A DNA stretch of 64,000 bases. Source: Echiichthys vipera. Lineage: Eukaryota > Chordata > Actinopteri > Perciformes > Trachinidae. This document shows, piece after piece, positions 35,460 through 45,329 of this stretch (positions are counted from its first letter, which is position 1; each line of letters opens with the position of its first letter). Under the pieces are notes generated by a model. The model had not been told where the DNA came from, searched no databases, and saw nothing but the letters and a program-made list of their open reading frames with translations. Location: NCBI GenBank assembly GCA_963691815.1, contig OY829665.1, positions 23,599,906 through 23,663,905 on the forward strand. Reading direction: 5' to 3'. Both the position numbers and the translations under genes were made by a program.

Positions 35460-36360
35460 CTGCCTAGACTCTGTTGACAATCTCTTGATGTTGCAGCCCA
35501 CTGATGGCTCTGTCGACCTCAGTTTGGGCATTCCACTTCTGTCCTGTTGGAATCTTGATGAGGGTGCCCAAACTGATGGATTGGAGCAGAAGTTGGAGGG
35601 TGTCAGAGGGCTGGCCCGTTTCAGAGAGGCATCGTGGCAACCCCAACCACTTTCTGATGAATGAGTTGGCCTTTCCATCCATCTTATTTATGTGATGAGA
35701 GGATCTCACTCATTTTCAGAGGCCACATCACTCTTCTGTAGTATGTAGTATGAACTGGTAGCACCAGACTTTGTACTTACCTCGGAGTTGGCTTTGGTCG
35801 ATCTTTGCCAGAGCTGTTTCAACACAGTTCTCCGCATCTGTTAATCCGAAAGGTCTGTCGTGTACTGCCTCCCAAGGCTTTTTATGGGTTGCTCAAAAAG
35901 GAGTGAAATTTTCTCTACCCCTATGATGAAGGTGGTGCTGTCGGTTCTGACTCCTCTTCTGAGAGACATGCGCCGAGATTTTAAGGGCTTGATCCTCATT
36001 CGAGCCCACGACAACAGCTTGTCCATCCTTTTCAGCAGTCTCGATGTACATGCTGCGGTCTGAAGGAGGCTTGTGGTGTCGTCAATGTATGTTCTCAGCG
36101 GGGGTAGTCTCTTTTAAGCTGGGAGCCTCATTCCTCCGACCATCTGTCTTCCACCGATGAGGATCGCCTTAAATGCTGCTACAAACAAGATGGGAGATGG
36201 CACAGCCCATATCTATGCCTACCTCCAACTGTTGCCATCCGGTGGTGAAATCTTGGAATGCAAAGCACATTTGCAGGTCATTGAAGTTGGACGCAGCCAT
36301 GGTCTTGATGTAGGAGGGCATGTGAAAGAACTCTATGGCATAGTTGATCAGCTGATGTGG
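35460..36360 (-). pseudogene. R2/NeSL-like retrotransposon RT fragment
   Basis: Read on the minus strand: WQQLEVGIDMGCAIS near 36,210, LPPLRTYIDDTTSLLQTAAC near 36,090 (the Y-x-DD catalytic core of reverse transcriptase), LLSWARMRIKPLKSRRMSLR at 35,990 and IKSLGRQYT at 35,870. KVWCYQFILH near 35,790 and ANSFIRKWLGLPRCLSETGQ at 35,660 follow. The RKWLGLPR and KIKPxKSR motifs are typical of R2/NeSL-group elements with a restriction-like endonuclease. Several frame changes and stops; no endonuclease domain visible. Clade name is from memory. Confidence 0.62.
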
Positions 36361-36565
36361 GACAAACAGACAGATGGACAGACAGAGACAAAGACAGACA
36401 CTAAGACAGCTAGGCAGACAAACACAGACAGACAGACAAAAGTAACAATAACTATAATATTATCTATAGTAACATGAATGTGACTAACGCGTTATGGCAT
36501 TAATATACCAGATTGATATGACTGGTAGCAACAACTACAGCTAAGCTGATCAAATATGATGATAA
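36361..36565. repeat. Teleost interspersed repeat, copy 2
   Basis: Matches 785-960: GACAGATGGACAGACAGAGA, GTAACATGAATGTGACT, GTTATGGCATTAATA and CAACTACAGCTAAG in the same order. It directly abuts the R2-like relic. Confidence 0.65.
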
Positions 36566-38034
36566 TTATAGTGGCAAATATTAAGCATCACATGTTCAAA
36601 TATTTCAGTTGAGCAGGTTGCACTTTGTGATCACTCTGCTATTTCATCAGTGTCTTCTTTTGCCGTCATGAATCTTTCCTCCACACACACACACACACAC
36701 GTTAATTACAGTGTTAAAATTGCCCCAAGACAACACTCCCTCATGACGAGCATGCTTTTTATCTGGAGCCTATAATGGTGTCGTCAAAAGATATGTAATT
36801 GTTGTGCCAACGATAACATTCTCAGAGGCAAAGGGTACAGCATGTACAAATGTGGCGGAAGACTATTTAGTTTGTTGATGTCGAAAAACTTGTACTTCAG
36901 GTCAGTCTTCAATGAGATGATAAGAAAACCTTGACGAGCCTCAGTTGTTCTTATGTATTTGAATATACAGTATGGTTTTAAAACAACACACATATGACAT
37001 CAGAGAAGATCTGGGTACAGCAGGTATTCATGGTACAATCATACCAAAAACGTAAAGCACAAAGCAAGGTCCTTCTCTTATCTTAAAGTATAATTCCGGA
37101 GCATATTCATCCCATGGTCTTTCTTGCTACTTACATCAAAAAGAATTTGTATGAACTTTAACAGAGAAATACAGTAGAGTAGCTAACAGCTGGACATAAC
37201 ACCAAACCTCTGCAGTAGCATGATAAGAGTCCTTACACGTTGAACCTTAGGACACCCTCAAGCCTTCTTACATGTACAGCACAGATAGAAAGTGAAGTCC
37301 TCAGAACATCATACAGTAATCATCATGATGTTTACATAACTTCCTCATTAAAAAAATCTATCTATACAATATATGAAAATGACAAAACAAAGTTACTCGT
37401 TCTGAATATGAAAGTTGCCTCAAGATCATGAACATCATGAATATCCTCACTCACATACCTGAGCTCTCATCAATTCACTACATTGTGCTCTATTTAAACA
37501 GACAGGGAGTTTTTATTAGCTTTGGTCCCTCTTAGATTTGTTTAAGGATTTGTAAATTGTCCTGTAAAAATCGTCAATAAGTCAGGAAGGGATGAGCTCC
37601 TTCACATTTAGTTCCACCTCTGAGGGGCTAGGAGACATTTTCAGAAAGAACACTATGTACAAAAGGATTTAGTACATCTGAACATGTATGAACCAATTTT
37701 ATAACAGATTTGTTTTCAGTCCACGTTAATGTAGAGTGTTTCTCTCCACATTGAGTCTTTCTCCTGGTTACTGACACAGACGAATATAATCCTTATACTT
37801 CACCATAGCACTGGGAACCTACAGTATAGTGAACCTCCTCAAGTCAGCTTTCTGTTGTGATGCACTTTAATTCCTCTGTGTGCTGTTTGGTTCCAGTGTG
37901 ACTTCACAGCCATCTGTTGGAGAAAAGACATAATGCATTCAGAGTTTGACTCAACAAACTTAAAGGTCAAGTCACCTGAGGATGATACAATCCAACTCCC
38001 AGCACCCAGCAGCAACATTCTCACGGAAAATCAG
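36566..38034. other. Non-coding stretch, no gene recognised
   Basis: No coding motif or bounded repeat apart from a 16-bp (CA)n at 36,684-36,700. Confidence 0.45.
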
Positions 38035-38270
38035 TGAGGGGCATACGGCAGGCGGTGAACTTGAGGAAAGCTGCTGGGCTGGATGGTGTGACGGGGAGGG
38101 TGCTTAGGGACCGCACAGTCCAACTGGCTGGTGTATCCCACCCTGCCTGAAGTCCTCTATATCATTCCACTACCAAAGAACCATCAGCTGTCTCAACAAC
38201 TACCGGCCAGTGGCTCTTACACCGTATTTTGAGAAACTGGCCCAGAGTCACATCACGACTAGCCCAATTA
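38035..38270 (+). pseudogene. L2/Maui-like LINE reverse transcriptase fragment
   Basis: Encodes GIRQAVNLRKAAGLDGVTGR followed by VLRDRTVQLAGV, then, after frameshifts, YHSTTKE and LNNYRPVALTP-like sequence. It corresponds to residues about 545-630 of the intact LINE at 40.7-43.7 kb (RKAPGPDNIPGRVLRDC), so it is a short relic of a related element. Confidence 0.68.
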
Positions 38271-38679
38271 TATTTTGGTTAAGGGCATGCACCGGCTTCT
38301 CAAACAGCATGTAAACACTTTACCCCAGATATTACTGAGTTTTGCGTCTGCGCATCCGGCAGTTATAACTCCCCCTCCCCAATCCGGGGCAGTGGCTTTT
38401 GCCCCCGCAAATAGAATAAACCAGGATGCAACATCGCCAAAAACAACGTGAATAAAAAAATAATAGAGCATTACCTTTAAACCGAAGGAGGACTTCACCA
38501 TGGCAAGAAACAACATTACCAGGAAGACCCATTTCTGACGTTATTCTGTCCAAAAGACGGCCATTTATACCCCCTTTTTGTGATTTTGACAAAGGTGAAC
38601 CAAAAAAAAAAGCTGCATTCCGTCCAGGTGTACGTGGCAGAGCGCCACCAATACACACATATATATATATATGTGGTTG

Positions 38680-38818
38680 ACCTGAGAGAGGGGGACCATG
38701 CAGCACAAGGCCACAGGTCGGAGTCAAACCCGCAGTTGCTGCATCAAGGACCTTCAGCCTCTTTACATAGAGCGGCTGCTCTAACCACTATGCCACTGGC
38801 AGCCCCAGAAGCCTCATT
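38680..38818 (-). repeat. tRNA-derived SINE, copy 1
   Basis: On the minus strand TAGTGGTTAGAGC (pol III A box) and GGTTTGACTCC (B box) lie about 50 nt apart, followed by a pyrimidine-rich CCCCCTCTCTCA end. The same head appears at 44.70 and 61.24 kb. It does not fold as a complete tRNA with an acceptor stem and anticodon arm that I could verify. Confidence 0.75.
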
Positions 38819-39050
38819 CAACCATGAAGTCGAAATCCAGCCCAGTACCAGTGCAATTCAGGATACCAGAACATCCTGTTTCAGCACAAAGCTGGGAACG
38901 GCCACAACCAACATCCCGACCAGCAGGTTCATGTAGAGCAGAGATAGAGAAGCTAAAGACACAGTTAAGAAGGCAGAAAAACAGAAATAAGGTGCTAATG
39001 AGAAAAATTTGTGAAGAAAAACGGAAGGCTACGAAATATAGAAACTGAGT
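38819..39050 (+). CDS. Small unassigned ORF with basic coiled-coil end
   Basis: A 74-residue frame starts at 38,824. Its second half, EIEKLKTQLRRQKNRNKVLM, looks like a basic coiled coil of the kind found at the end of transposon-encoded DNA-binding proteins. No start context, splice context or homologue is recognisable. It could equally be a chance frame or a transposon fragment. Confidence 0.2.
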
Positions 39051-40480
39051 CAACGGTGTTAAATAATTGTTATTAAACCTAACCCTTAAATTAAAATGAA
39101 TTAATGTTTATGTAATCAAAATAAGCTCAACGTTTAGCAAACTTGTTAAGCGAATGTCCATGAAATCGAAGTAACCTTACTTTTTAGCAAGCTTGTTGCA
39201 TTAAATTATTGTTTTAAATTAATGTGGCATGTTTTCTGTGATTTTTGTATTGTTTTTGTTTAAATGTCAACACATTTTTGCATGACAAATTGTGGTTCAT
39301 CCTATGGTGTGACCTTATATCATTTGGTGAGACATTCAGAATGGTGACAATAAAAAGGCTTGGTTGGTGATGAATAATAAAAATCTCAATTTAACAGATG
39401 GAGAATAGTATAAGCAACAGTCACAAGCACTCTATTAGATTTATAACAGAGTTTGTCATAATTAATCTAAAATATATAGACAGATTGAAGACATATGTCT
39501 TACTTTGCGCAGTGATTAAGAAAAATTATACAAAATTTTATAGGTTTGCACAAGGAAATGCTGGATATCTAGATAGTATTGATAAAGACTTGTGATTAAG
39601 TGAATTACTTAAGAAAAGTACACCCCATTTTCATTTAATATGCAATAACGTCAATGTCACAACGTATGACAATTTTAGGTACTAATATAACATATTGTTA
39701 AATTGTTGAATCCAAAACAAAATCTAAAAGACCATATATATTTTTGGAAAGCTAATAATTGGGACAACACAGCTGAATCATTGTTACGGCTCATATGTCA
39801 ACCACCCATACATACATCGTACATATATACATACATACACATATATATGTATATACATATATACAGTATATACACACATATATATACACACACACAAGTA
39901 GGAATAGCCTACACGTATTATGGCTCGAATAGATTAATCACCAAATTTATTGTGAATTACCTCGACTAATCAAAATTTAGGATTTAATTTGCCTCGAAGT
40001 AGGGCACCACACCAACTAAGACAGGGTGTTTATTAAACTTTGCTGAAGGTTTAATACCTGTAAATGTAAAAGAATACCGTTGGCAACTTAAAGTAATTGA
40101 TTATTTAAATTTTATCCGTCTCGTCTCATACACATTAGTTTATACCGTAACCTAAAAGTGACCATCAACTTCAACTGCACAGTAGGGAAGATTCTCACAG
40201 CGACGTGGAGTTATAAACATATATTTGATTAAGTGACAAGGATCATACAGAATAAAGCAGTGCTTAATAGACAAGAATGAATGGGTTAAATGTGGATATA
40301 ACAAGCTTAAGACCAGAGTAGTTCAAACCTAAGGGCTGGTTTATAATATTACTATCGGACTTGAACTGACTCTAATAAGCCTATCATCAGAACATGGATC
40401 AGAACCTAATTATCACCAACAGTCTTAACCAGGAGCTGTATTAAAAGGGCCGACCTTACTTTTGCTGTTGGGGTTACAGT
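39051..40480. other. AT-rich non-coding stretch
   Basis: No gene recognised. (TA)/(CA)/(CATA)-rich low-complexity sequence lies at 39,805-39,898. Confidence 0.45.
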
Positions 40481-40482
40481 CG

Positions 40483-40484
<2 letters not shown>

Positions 40485-40554
<70 letters not shown>

Positions 40555-40632
40555 TGCATACACATATACATACACATATACATATATATATATTTATATA
40601 TATATATTTATATATATATATACATACATACA

Positions 40633-40663
<31 letters not shown>
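40485..40663. repeat. (TA)n-rich microsatellite at LINE 3' end
   Basis: About 180 bp of TA with CACA and CATA interruptions. It begins eight nucleotides beyond the stop codon of the LINE ORF, so it is the element's tail or grew from it. Confidence 0.93.
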
Positions 40664-40666
<3 letters not shown>

Positions 40667-40670
40667 GATT

Positions 40671-43600
40671 TCAGATGACGGAGGGGAGGGGAGGTGTAAG
40701 GGTGGCTGTCGCAGGGGGCAGAGTCAGAGGGGGGAGGGGGGGCAGAGTAGGGAGGGAGTTGAGTCTCCTGACTGCCTGGTGGCAGAAACTGACTTTTAGC
40801 CTGCTGGTTTTGGCTCGGAGACTCCGCAGTCTCCTCCCCGACGGCAGCAGGCTGAAGAGGCTGTTGGAGGGGTGGGTGGGGTCACCTGCGATCCTGATGG
40901 CTCTGCGGGTGAGACGGGTGTTGTAAATGAGAGAGACACCAATAATCCTCTCAGCTGCCCTCACGATGCGCTGCAGAGTCTTGCGGCAGGACACGGTGCA
41001 GGCGCCATACCACACGGTGATGCAGCTTGAGAGGATGCTCTCGATAGTGCCTCTGTAGAAGGTGTGCATGATGGGGGTCGGGGCTCTTGCTCTCCTGAGC
41101 TTGCGGAGGAAGTACAGGCGCTGGTTTGCTCTCTTGGCCACTGAGGCTGAGTTGTTGCTCCAGGACAGGTCTTCAGAGATGTGCACTCCCAGGAACTTGG
41201 TGCTGCTCACCTGCTCCACTGCAGCACCGTCGATGGTGAGTGGAACATGCTGGGAGTGCCGTCGTCTGAAGTCCACAACAATCTCCTTCGTCTTCTCCAC
41301 ATTCAGGCGGAGATTGTTGTCCTTGCACCACGTGGCCAGGTGGCTCACCTCGTCCCTGTAGGCGGTCTCCTCATCGTTGCTGATGAGACCGACCACAGTT
41401 GTGTCGTCCGCAAACTTGATGAAGAGGTTGGAGCCGGATGATGGTGTGCAGTCGTGGGTCAGCAGAGTGAAGAGGAGGGGGCTCAGCACACACCCCTGGG
41501 GGGCCCCTGTGTTGAGCGTGATGGTGCTGGAGGTGTTGCTTCCAACTCGAACTGCCTGTGGTCTCCCCGTCAGGAAGTCCAGCAGCCAGTTGCACAGGGA
41601 GGTGTTGAGCCCCAGCTGACTGAGCTTGTGGGTGAGCTGCTGAGGGATGATTGTGTTGAATGCTGAGCTGAAGTCGATGAACAGCATTCTGACGTAGGAG
41701 TGTCTGGTCTCTAGGTGGATGAGGGCTGAGTGGATGGCGGTGGAGATGGCATCGTCGGTCGAGCGGTTGGACCGATATGCAAACTGGAAAGGGTCCAGGG
41801 TGGGGGGGAGGGCAGACTTGATGTGTTGCATGACTAGCCGCTCGAAGCACTTCATGATGATGGGAGTGAGTGCAACCGGGCGGTAGTCATTGTGGCATGT
41901 GGGGGACGACTTCTTCGGGACCGGGATGATGGTGGTGGCTTTGAGGCACGTGGGGACAACAGCCTGGCTCAGTGAGGTGTTGAAGATGTCCGTGAAGACA
42001 TCTGTGAGCTCCTCAGCACAGTCTCTCAGGACACGACCAGGAATGTTGTCGGGACCCGGGGCTTTGCGTGCGTTGGTCCCTCTGAGGGATTTCCTCACGC
42101 TGTCCGGGGATAGCGTCAGCACCTGGTTGCCGAGAGGTGGTGAGGTCTTCTGTGCCGGGGTGCTGTTGTCAGCCTCGAAGCGAGCGAAGAAGTCGTTCAG
42201 TTGGTCTGGCAGAGTTGAGGAGTTGTCACAGGTCTGTGGAGAGGGCTTGTAGTCTGTGATGGTCTGTATCCCCCGCCACAGGTTCCTGGTGTCTCTGCTG
42301 TCTCTGAAGTGGTCGGCGATCCTCCTGGAGTATTGTCTCTTGGCTATCCTGATGCCACGTGACAGGTTGGCCCGGGCTGTCCTCAGGCCCATCTCATCGC
42401 CGGCCTTAAAGGCAACGTTACGAGCCTTCAGGAGCCTGTGGACCTCCTCTGTCAACCATGGCTTCTGGTTGGCCCGGATGGAGATGGTTTTAGTCACCGT
42501 GACGTCTTCCATGCACTTCCTCATGTAGGACATGACGGTGTCTGTGTACTCCTGGAGGTCTGTGGTGTTGTCGTAGGTGGCTGCTTGTCTGAACATGCTC
42601 CAGTCAGTGGTGGAAAAGCAGTCCTGGAGTGCCTCTGACGACCCCTCAGGCCACACCTGAACCTGCTTCTTGACTGGTTTGATGACCTTCACCAGGGGCC
42701 TGTGAGCTGGCATTAGCATGACAGTGGAGTGGTCTGAAGCTCCGAGGTGGGGGAGGGGGAGGGCTTTGTAGGCCCCTCTGTGTGTAGTATAAACATTGTC
42801 CAGGATATTGTTTCCCCGTGTCGGAAAAGTGATGTGTACATGGAGTTGTGGAAACACGCTTTTGGGGTTGGCATGGTTGAAATCCCCAGCCAGGATGAGG
42901 AAGGCATCTGGGTGGGCTGTCTGCTGCTCACTGATGTGCTGGTGGAGTTCATTCAGTGCCTCACTCCTGTTATTGGTGGAGCCAGGTGGGATGTAAATTG
43001 CTACCAGCAATATGGCACTGAATTCTCTCGGCAGGTAGAATGGCCGGCATTTGATGACCATAAGCTCCACCAGTGATGAGCAGTGTTTACAGACCACAGC
43101 AGCGTCACGGCACCAGGCATCACTGATGTAAACACAGAGTCCCCCGCCGCGAGTCTTCCCCCCCTCGACGAGCGCTCTGTCTGCCCGGTAGCATGTTAGC
43201 CGGGTTAGCTGGATAGCACAGTCTGGTACGCCGTCATTCAGCCATGTTTCCACAAACACAAGAACGCAACAGTCACTCGCGCTCTTGGAAGTTGTGCGGA
43301 GAAGTCTGATGTAATCCAGTTTATTGTCCAGCGAGCGTACGTTGGCCAGCGTGATGGTAGGGATGGTCAGCCGATGAGGGCTAGCCGCTAGCCTAGCTTG
43401 GATACCTCCACGCTTCCCCCTCTTCTGCCTCCTCATGCACCGCCTGTGGCGCCTCCGCTGTGGGCTGGATACAGGAGTGGGGGTCGGTGGATGAGCCGGC
43501 TCCTGGAGCAGGCCGCAGTCGCGTAGCTCTTCCGCGTCAGCTGGTTTGAGTTTTGTAGAGATGGTTCTTCTGATGTTGAGCAGAACCTCATGGGAGTAGA

Positions 43601-43730
43601 TGCGTCTCGGGTGTAGCGAGGACGAGGACGACTGGGACGAACATATGCACGCGTGTGCATAACACAAAAAACACAAAATTGCCGAATCGACGGGAGAGAG
43701 AGGAGCCGCTGCGTGTGCACGCGCCGCCAT
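40671..43730 (-). CDS. Intact LINE ORF: endonuclease plus reverse transcriptase (L2/Maui-like), 1,019 aa
   Basis: Uninterrupted frame from ATG at 43,730 to TGA at 40,671. A basic N-terminus (residues 90-110, RRRHRRCMRRQKRGKRGG) precedes an AP-endonuclease: LANVRSL at about 128, VETWLNDG at 160, GGGLCVYI at 196, VAIYIPPGS at 243, the catalytic AGDFNHAN at 281-288 and GASDHS at 330-335. Reverse transcriptase follows: RKAPGPDNIPGR at 555, NDYRPVALTP at 614, FAYRSNRSTDDA at 650, LFIDFSSAFNTI at 683, GAPQGCVLS at 742 and catalytic FADD at 773-776, with a C-terminal TFYRGTIESILSSCI. All key residues are present. The protein would nick target DNA and copy its own RNA. Only a very short 3' UTR is present. 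Clade assignment is from motif memory; Rex1-like is the alternative. Confidence 0.88.
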   Translation of the reverse strand: MAARAHAAAPLSPVDSAILCFLCYAHACICSSQSSSSSLHPRRIYSHEVLLNIRRTISTKLKPADAEELRDCGLLQEPAHPPTPTPVSSPQRRRHRRCMRRQKRGKRGGIQARLAASPHRLTIPTITLANVRSLDNKLDYIRLLRTTSKSASDCCVLVFVETWLNDGVPDCAIQLTRLTCYRADRALVEGGKTRGGGLCVYISDAWCRDAAVVCKHCSSLVELMVIKCRPFYLPREFSAILLVAIYIPPGSTNNRSEALNELHQHISEQQTAHPDAFLILAGDFNHANPKSVFPQLHVHITFPTRGNNILDNVYTTHRGAYKALPLPHLGASDHSTVMLMPAHRPLVKVIKPVKKQVQVWPEGSSEALQDCFSTTDWSMFRQAATYDNTTDLQEYTDTVMSYMRKCMEDVTVTKTISIRANQKPWLTEEVHRLLKARNVAFKAGDEMGLRTARANLSRGIRIAKRQYSRRIADHFRDSRDTRNLWRGIQTITDYKPSPQTCDNSSTLPDQLNDFFARFEADNSTPAQKTSPPLGNQVLTLSPDSVRKSLRGTNARKAPGPDNIPGRVLRDCAEELTDVFTDIFNTSLSQAVVPTCLKATTIIPVPKKSSPTCHNDYRPVALTPIIMKCFERLVMQHIKSALPPTLDPFQFAYRSNRSTDDAISTAIHSALIHLETRHSYVRMLFIDFSSAFNTIIPQQLTHKLSQLGLNTSLCNWLLDFLTGRPQAVRVGSNTSSTITLNTGAPQGCVLSPLLFTLLTHDCTPSSGSNLFIKFADDTTVVGLISNDEETAYRDEVSHLATWCKDNNLRLNVEKTKEIVVDFRRRHSQHVPLTIDGAAVEQVSSTKFLGVHISEDLSWSNNSASVAKRANQRLYFLRKLRRARAPTPIMHTFYRGTIESILSSCITVWYGACTVSCRKTLQRIVRAAERIIGVSLIYNTRLTRRAIRIAGDPTHPSNSLFSLLPSGRRLRSLRAKTSRLKVSFCHQAVRRLNSLPTLPPLPPLTLPPATATLTPPLPSVI

Positions 43731-43777
43731 CTTGGATTCATGGATCCAAGATGGCAGAGTTGAGGAGTTGTCACAGG
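43726..43777. repeat. Palindrome and copied fragment at the LINE 5' junction
   Basis: 43,726-43,755 is a 30-bp near-perfect palindrome centred on CATG and containing the LINE start codon. It is followed at 43,752-43,777 by 26 bp identical to 42,207-42,232 inside the same LINE (codons near residue 500), in the same orientation. Confidence 0.85.
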
Positions 43778-44695
43778 AATGCCAAAGATGTCACTATTGT
43801 TAATAATTTTAAATAATAATAAAGAAAAAATATTTAAAAAATCGGTAGGTGTACTCTAATGTTAGTTTGTAACACATTTACAGTTTATTAAAACTCATTA
43901 TATAAGAAAAATAAATATATTTAGTGAATTTAAACAGTTTTTGCAATCAAAAACGAGTGGTATATTTTAAAATACTGTGTCTGTGGAGCCAACTAAAAAC
44001 AATTCACACACTGGTTCCATTTAGATGAATACATACTAAGCCAGCAATTGGCTGAAAAACAACATTTCAAGAAAACTGCTTTTTAAAATTATGGGTCCAA
44101 ATGGACCCGCTAACAGCACAGGTGTAAACAGCTTTCTAACACAATACAAGGGTTAAAATTGAATCAATGCACAAACAATCATTCATCACTATCTATTTAA
44201 ACATCAATATTTAACATGTAAGATTCACTGTCCCTGTATGTGCTAAGATTATTTTAGTAACACATGGCTGTAAAAAGCCTGGTTTTGTGTAAAAAAAAAA
44301 AAGAAATTAAAAAAAACAGTGCAATACAAAATAGAGCTTGTTAGCTTTTGTGGGGATTTTGAAACATTAAGTGTTGATTTTTGTCACAATATAATTGAAG
44401 TTTGTTATTACTCACTGTGTACATATGGAGGTTAAATAAAAATGATTTAGCATGCTTTCACATTATTATCAATTAAACACAGATGACATTATTAAAGGAT
44501 GTTGCAGATAAGTTGCAGATGAGAGAGGGTCAGCCCGTTAGGAAGTGAAGCCACAGTAGATAGTGTTTTCTCCACAGGAGCTGATGACTCATTGGAGGTT
44601 ATAATAAACTTTTTAAACTTTGAGAAGTACTCTGCTTTTCCTTGAGAAGAACACAACACTTTCGATCATCTATCCATAACCTGATTATTAAAACT
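43778..44695. other. AT-rich non-coding stretch with a piggyBac-like end
   Basis: The only recognisable item is GGGTCCAAATGGACCC at 44,095-44,110 followed by AAGGGTTAA at about 44,148-44,156. Read inward this resembles a fish piggyBac terminus (TTAACCCTT...GGACCC). No opposite end was found. Confidence 0.4.
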
Positions 44696-44699
44696 TGTT

Positions 44700-44850
44700 C
44701 CAGGACGGCTGGTGGCACAATTGTGGTTACAGCATTCGCCCCATGTAAAGAGGCTGAAGGTCCTTGAGGCAGCGGCAACTGAGCATGGTACTGCAGTCCT
44801 CGCCTGTTTGTGTCGTGTCCAATGGCCCGGAAGCACATTTGCCCATTCAC
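44700..44850 (+). repeat. tRNA-derived SINE, copy 2 (degenerate)
   Basis: GCCCCATGTAAAGAGGCTGA followed by AGGTCCTTGAGGCAGC matches the head of the SINE at 38.7 kb (inverted). The A box is decayed (TTGTGGTTACAGC). Confidence 0.6.
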
Positions 44851-45329
44851 TCCCATACATGGGGGGAAGAGGAGATCACCTCTGACATTTTTTGGGGGAT
44901 ATCATTCAATAGGCTCATAATTTTCTTGAGACCCACTACTAAAGAAATGTAGGTAGGCAGCATTTTAGACCCCACCAAAATCGAGCTATGGACAATTTGT
45001 GTTGTTTCGTGCTCAGGCTAACATTTCTACATCCTGTAAGTCGATGTAGGAGCCAATCCATGCAGGAGGTTGCTGTGGGGCCCCATCACACATGCTCCTT
45101 CCATGGAAATTATCCATGTGCCTGCGCCGCACAGTATCTCTCCTGAAACCCATTAACAATATGATAACTAAATGCTGCACAACCCACTAGAGCCACCTAA
45201 CATGTATTCATTAATATCCAAGTGGAGAAAGACTGGCACACCTCCACTTGAACATTATTATCTCCTTTGACCACTGCAGCCTCCATCAACAACTCAGAGA
45301 AAGACATTTCTAGGCCCAACAGTCCTCCC

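Noticed and set aside
38680..38818. tRNA gene suggested by A and B boxes
   Set aside because: Extra pyrimidine-rich body, related copies at 44.7 and 61.2 kb and no verifiable cloverleaf point to a SINE.
40671..43774. Host gene on the plus strand opposite the LINE
   Set aside because: Plus-strand frames are short mirror-strand frames of the LINE ORF with no start or splice context.
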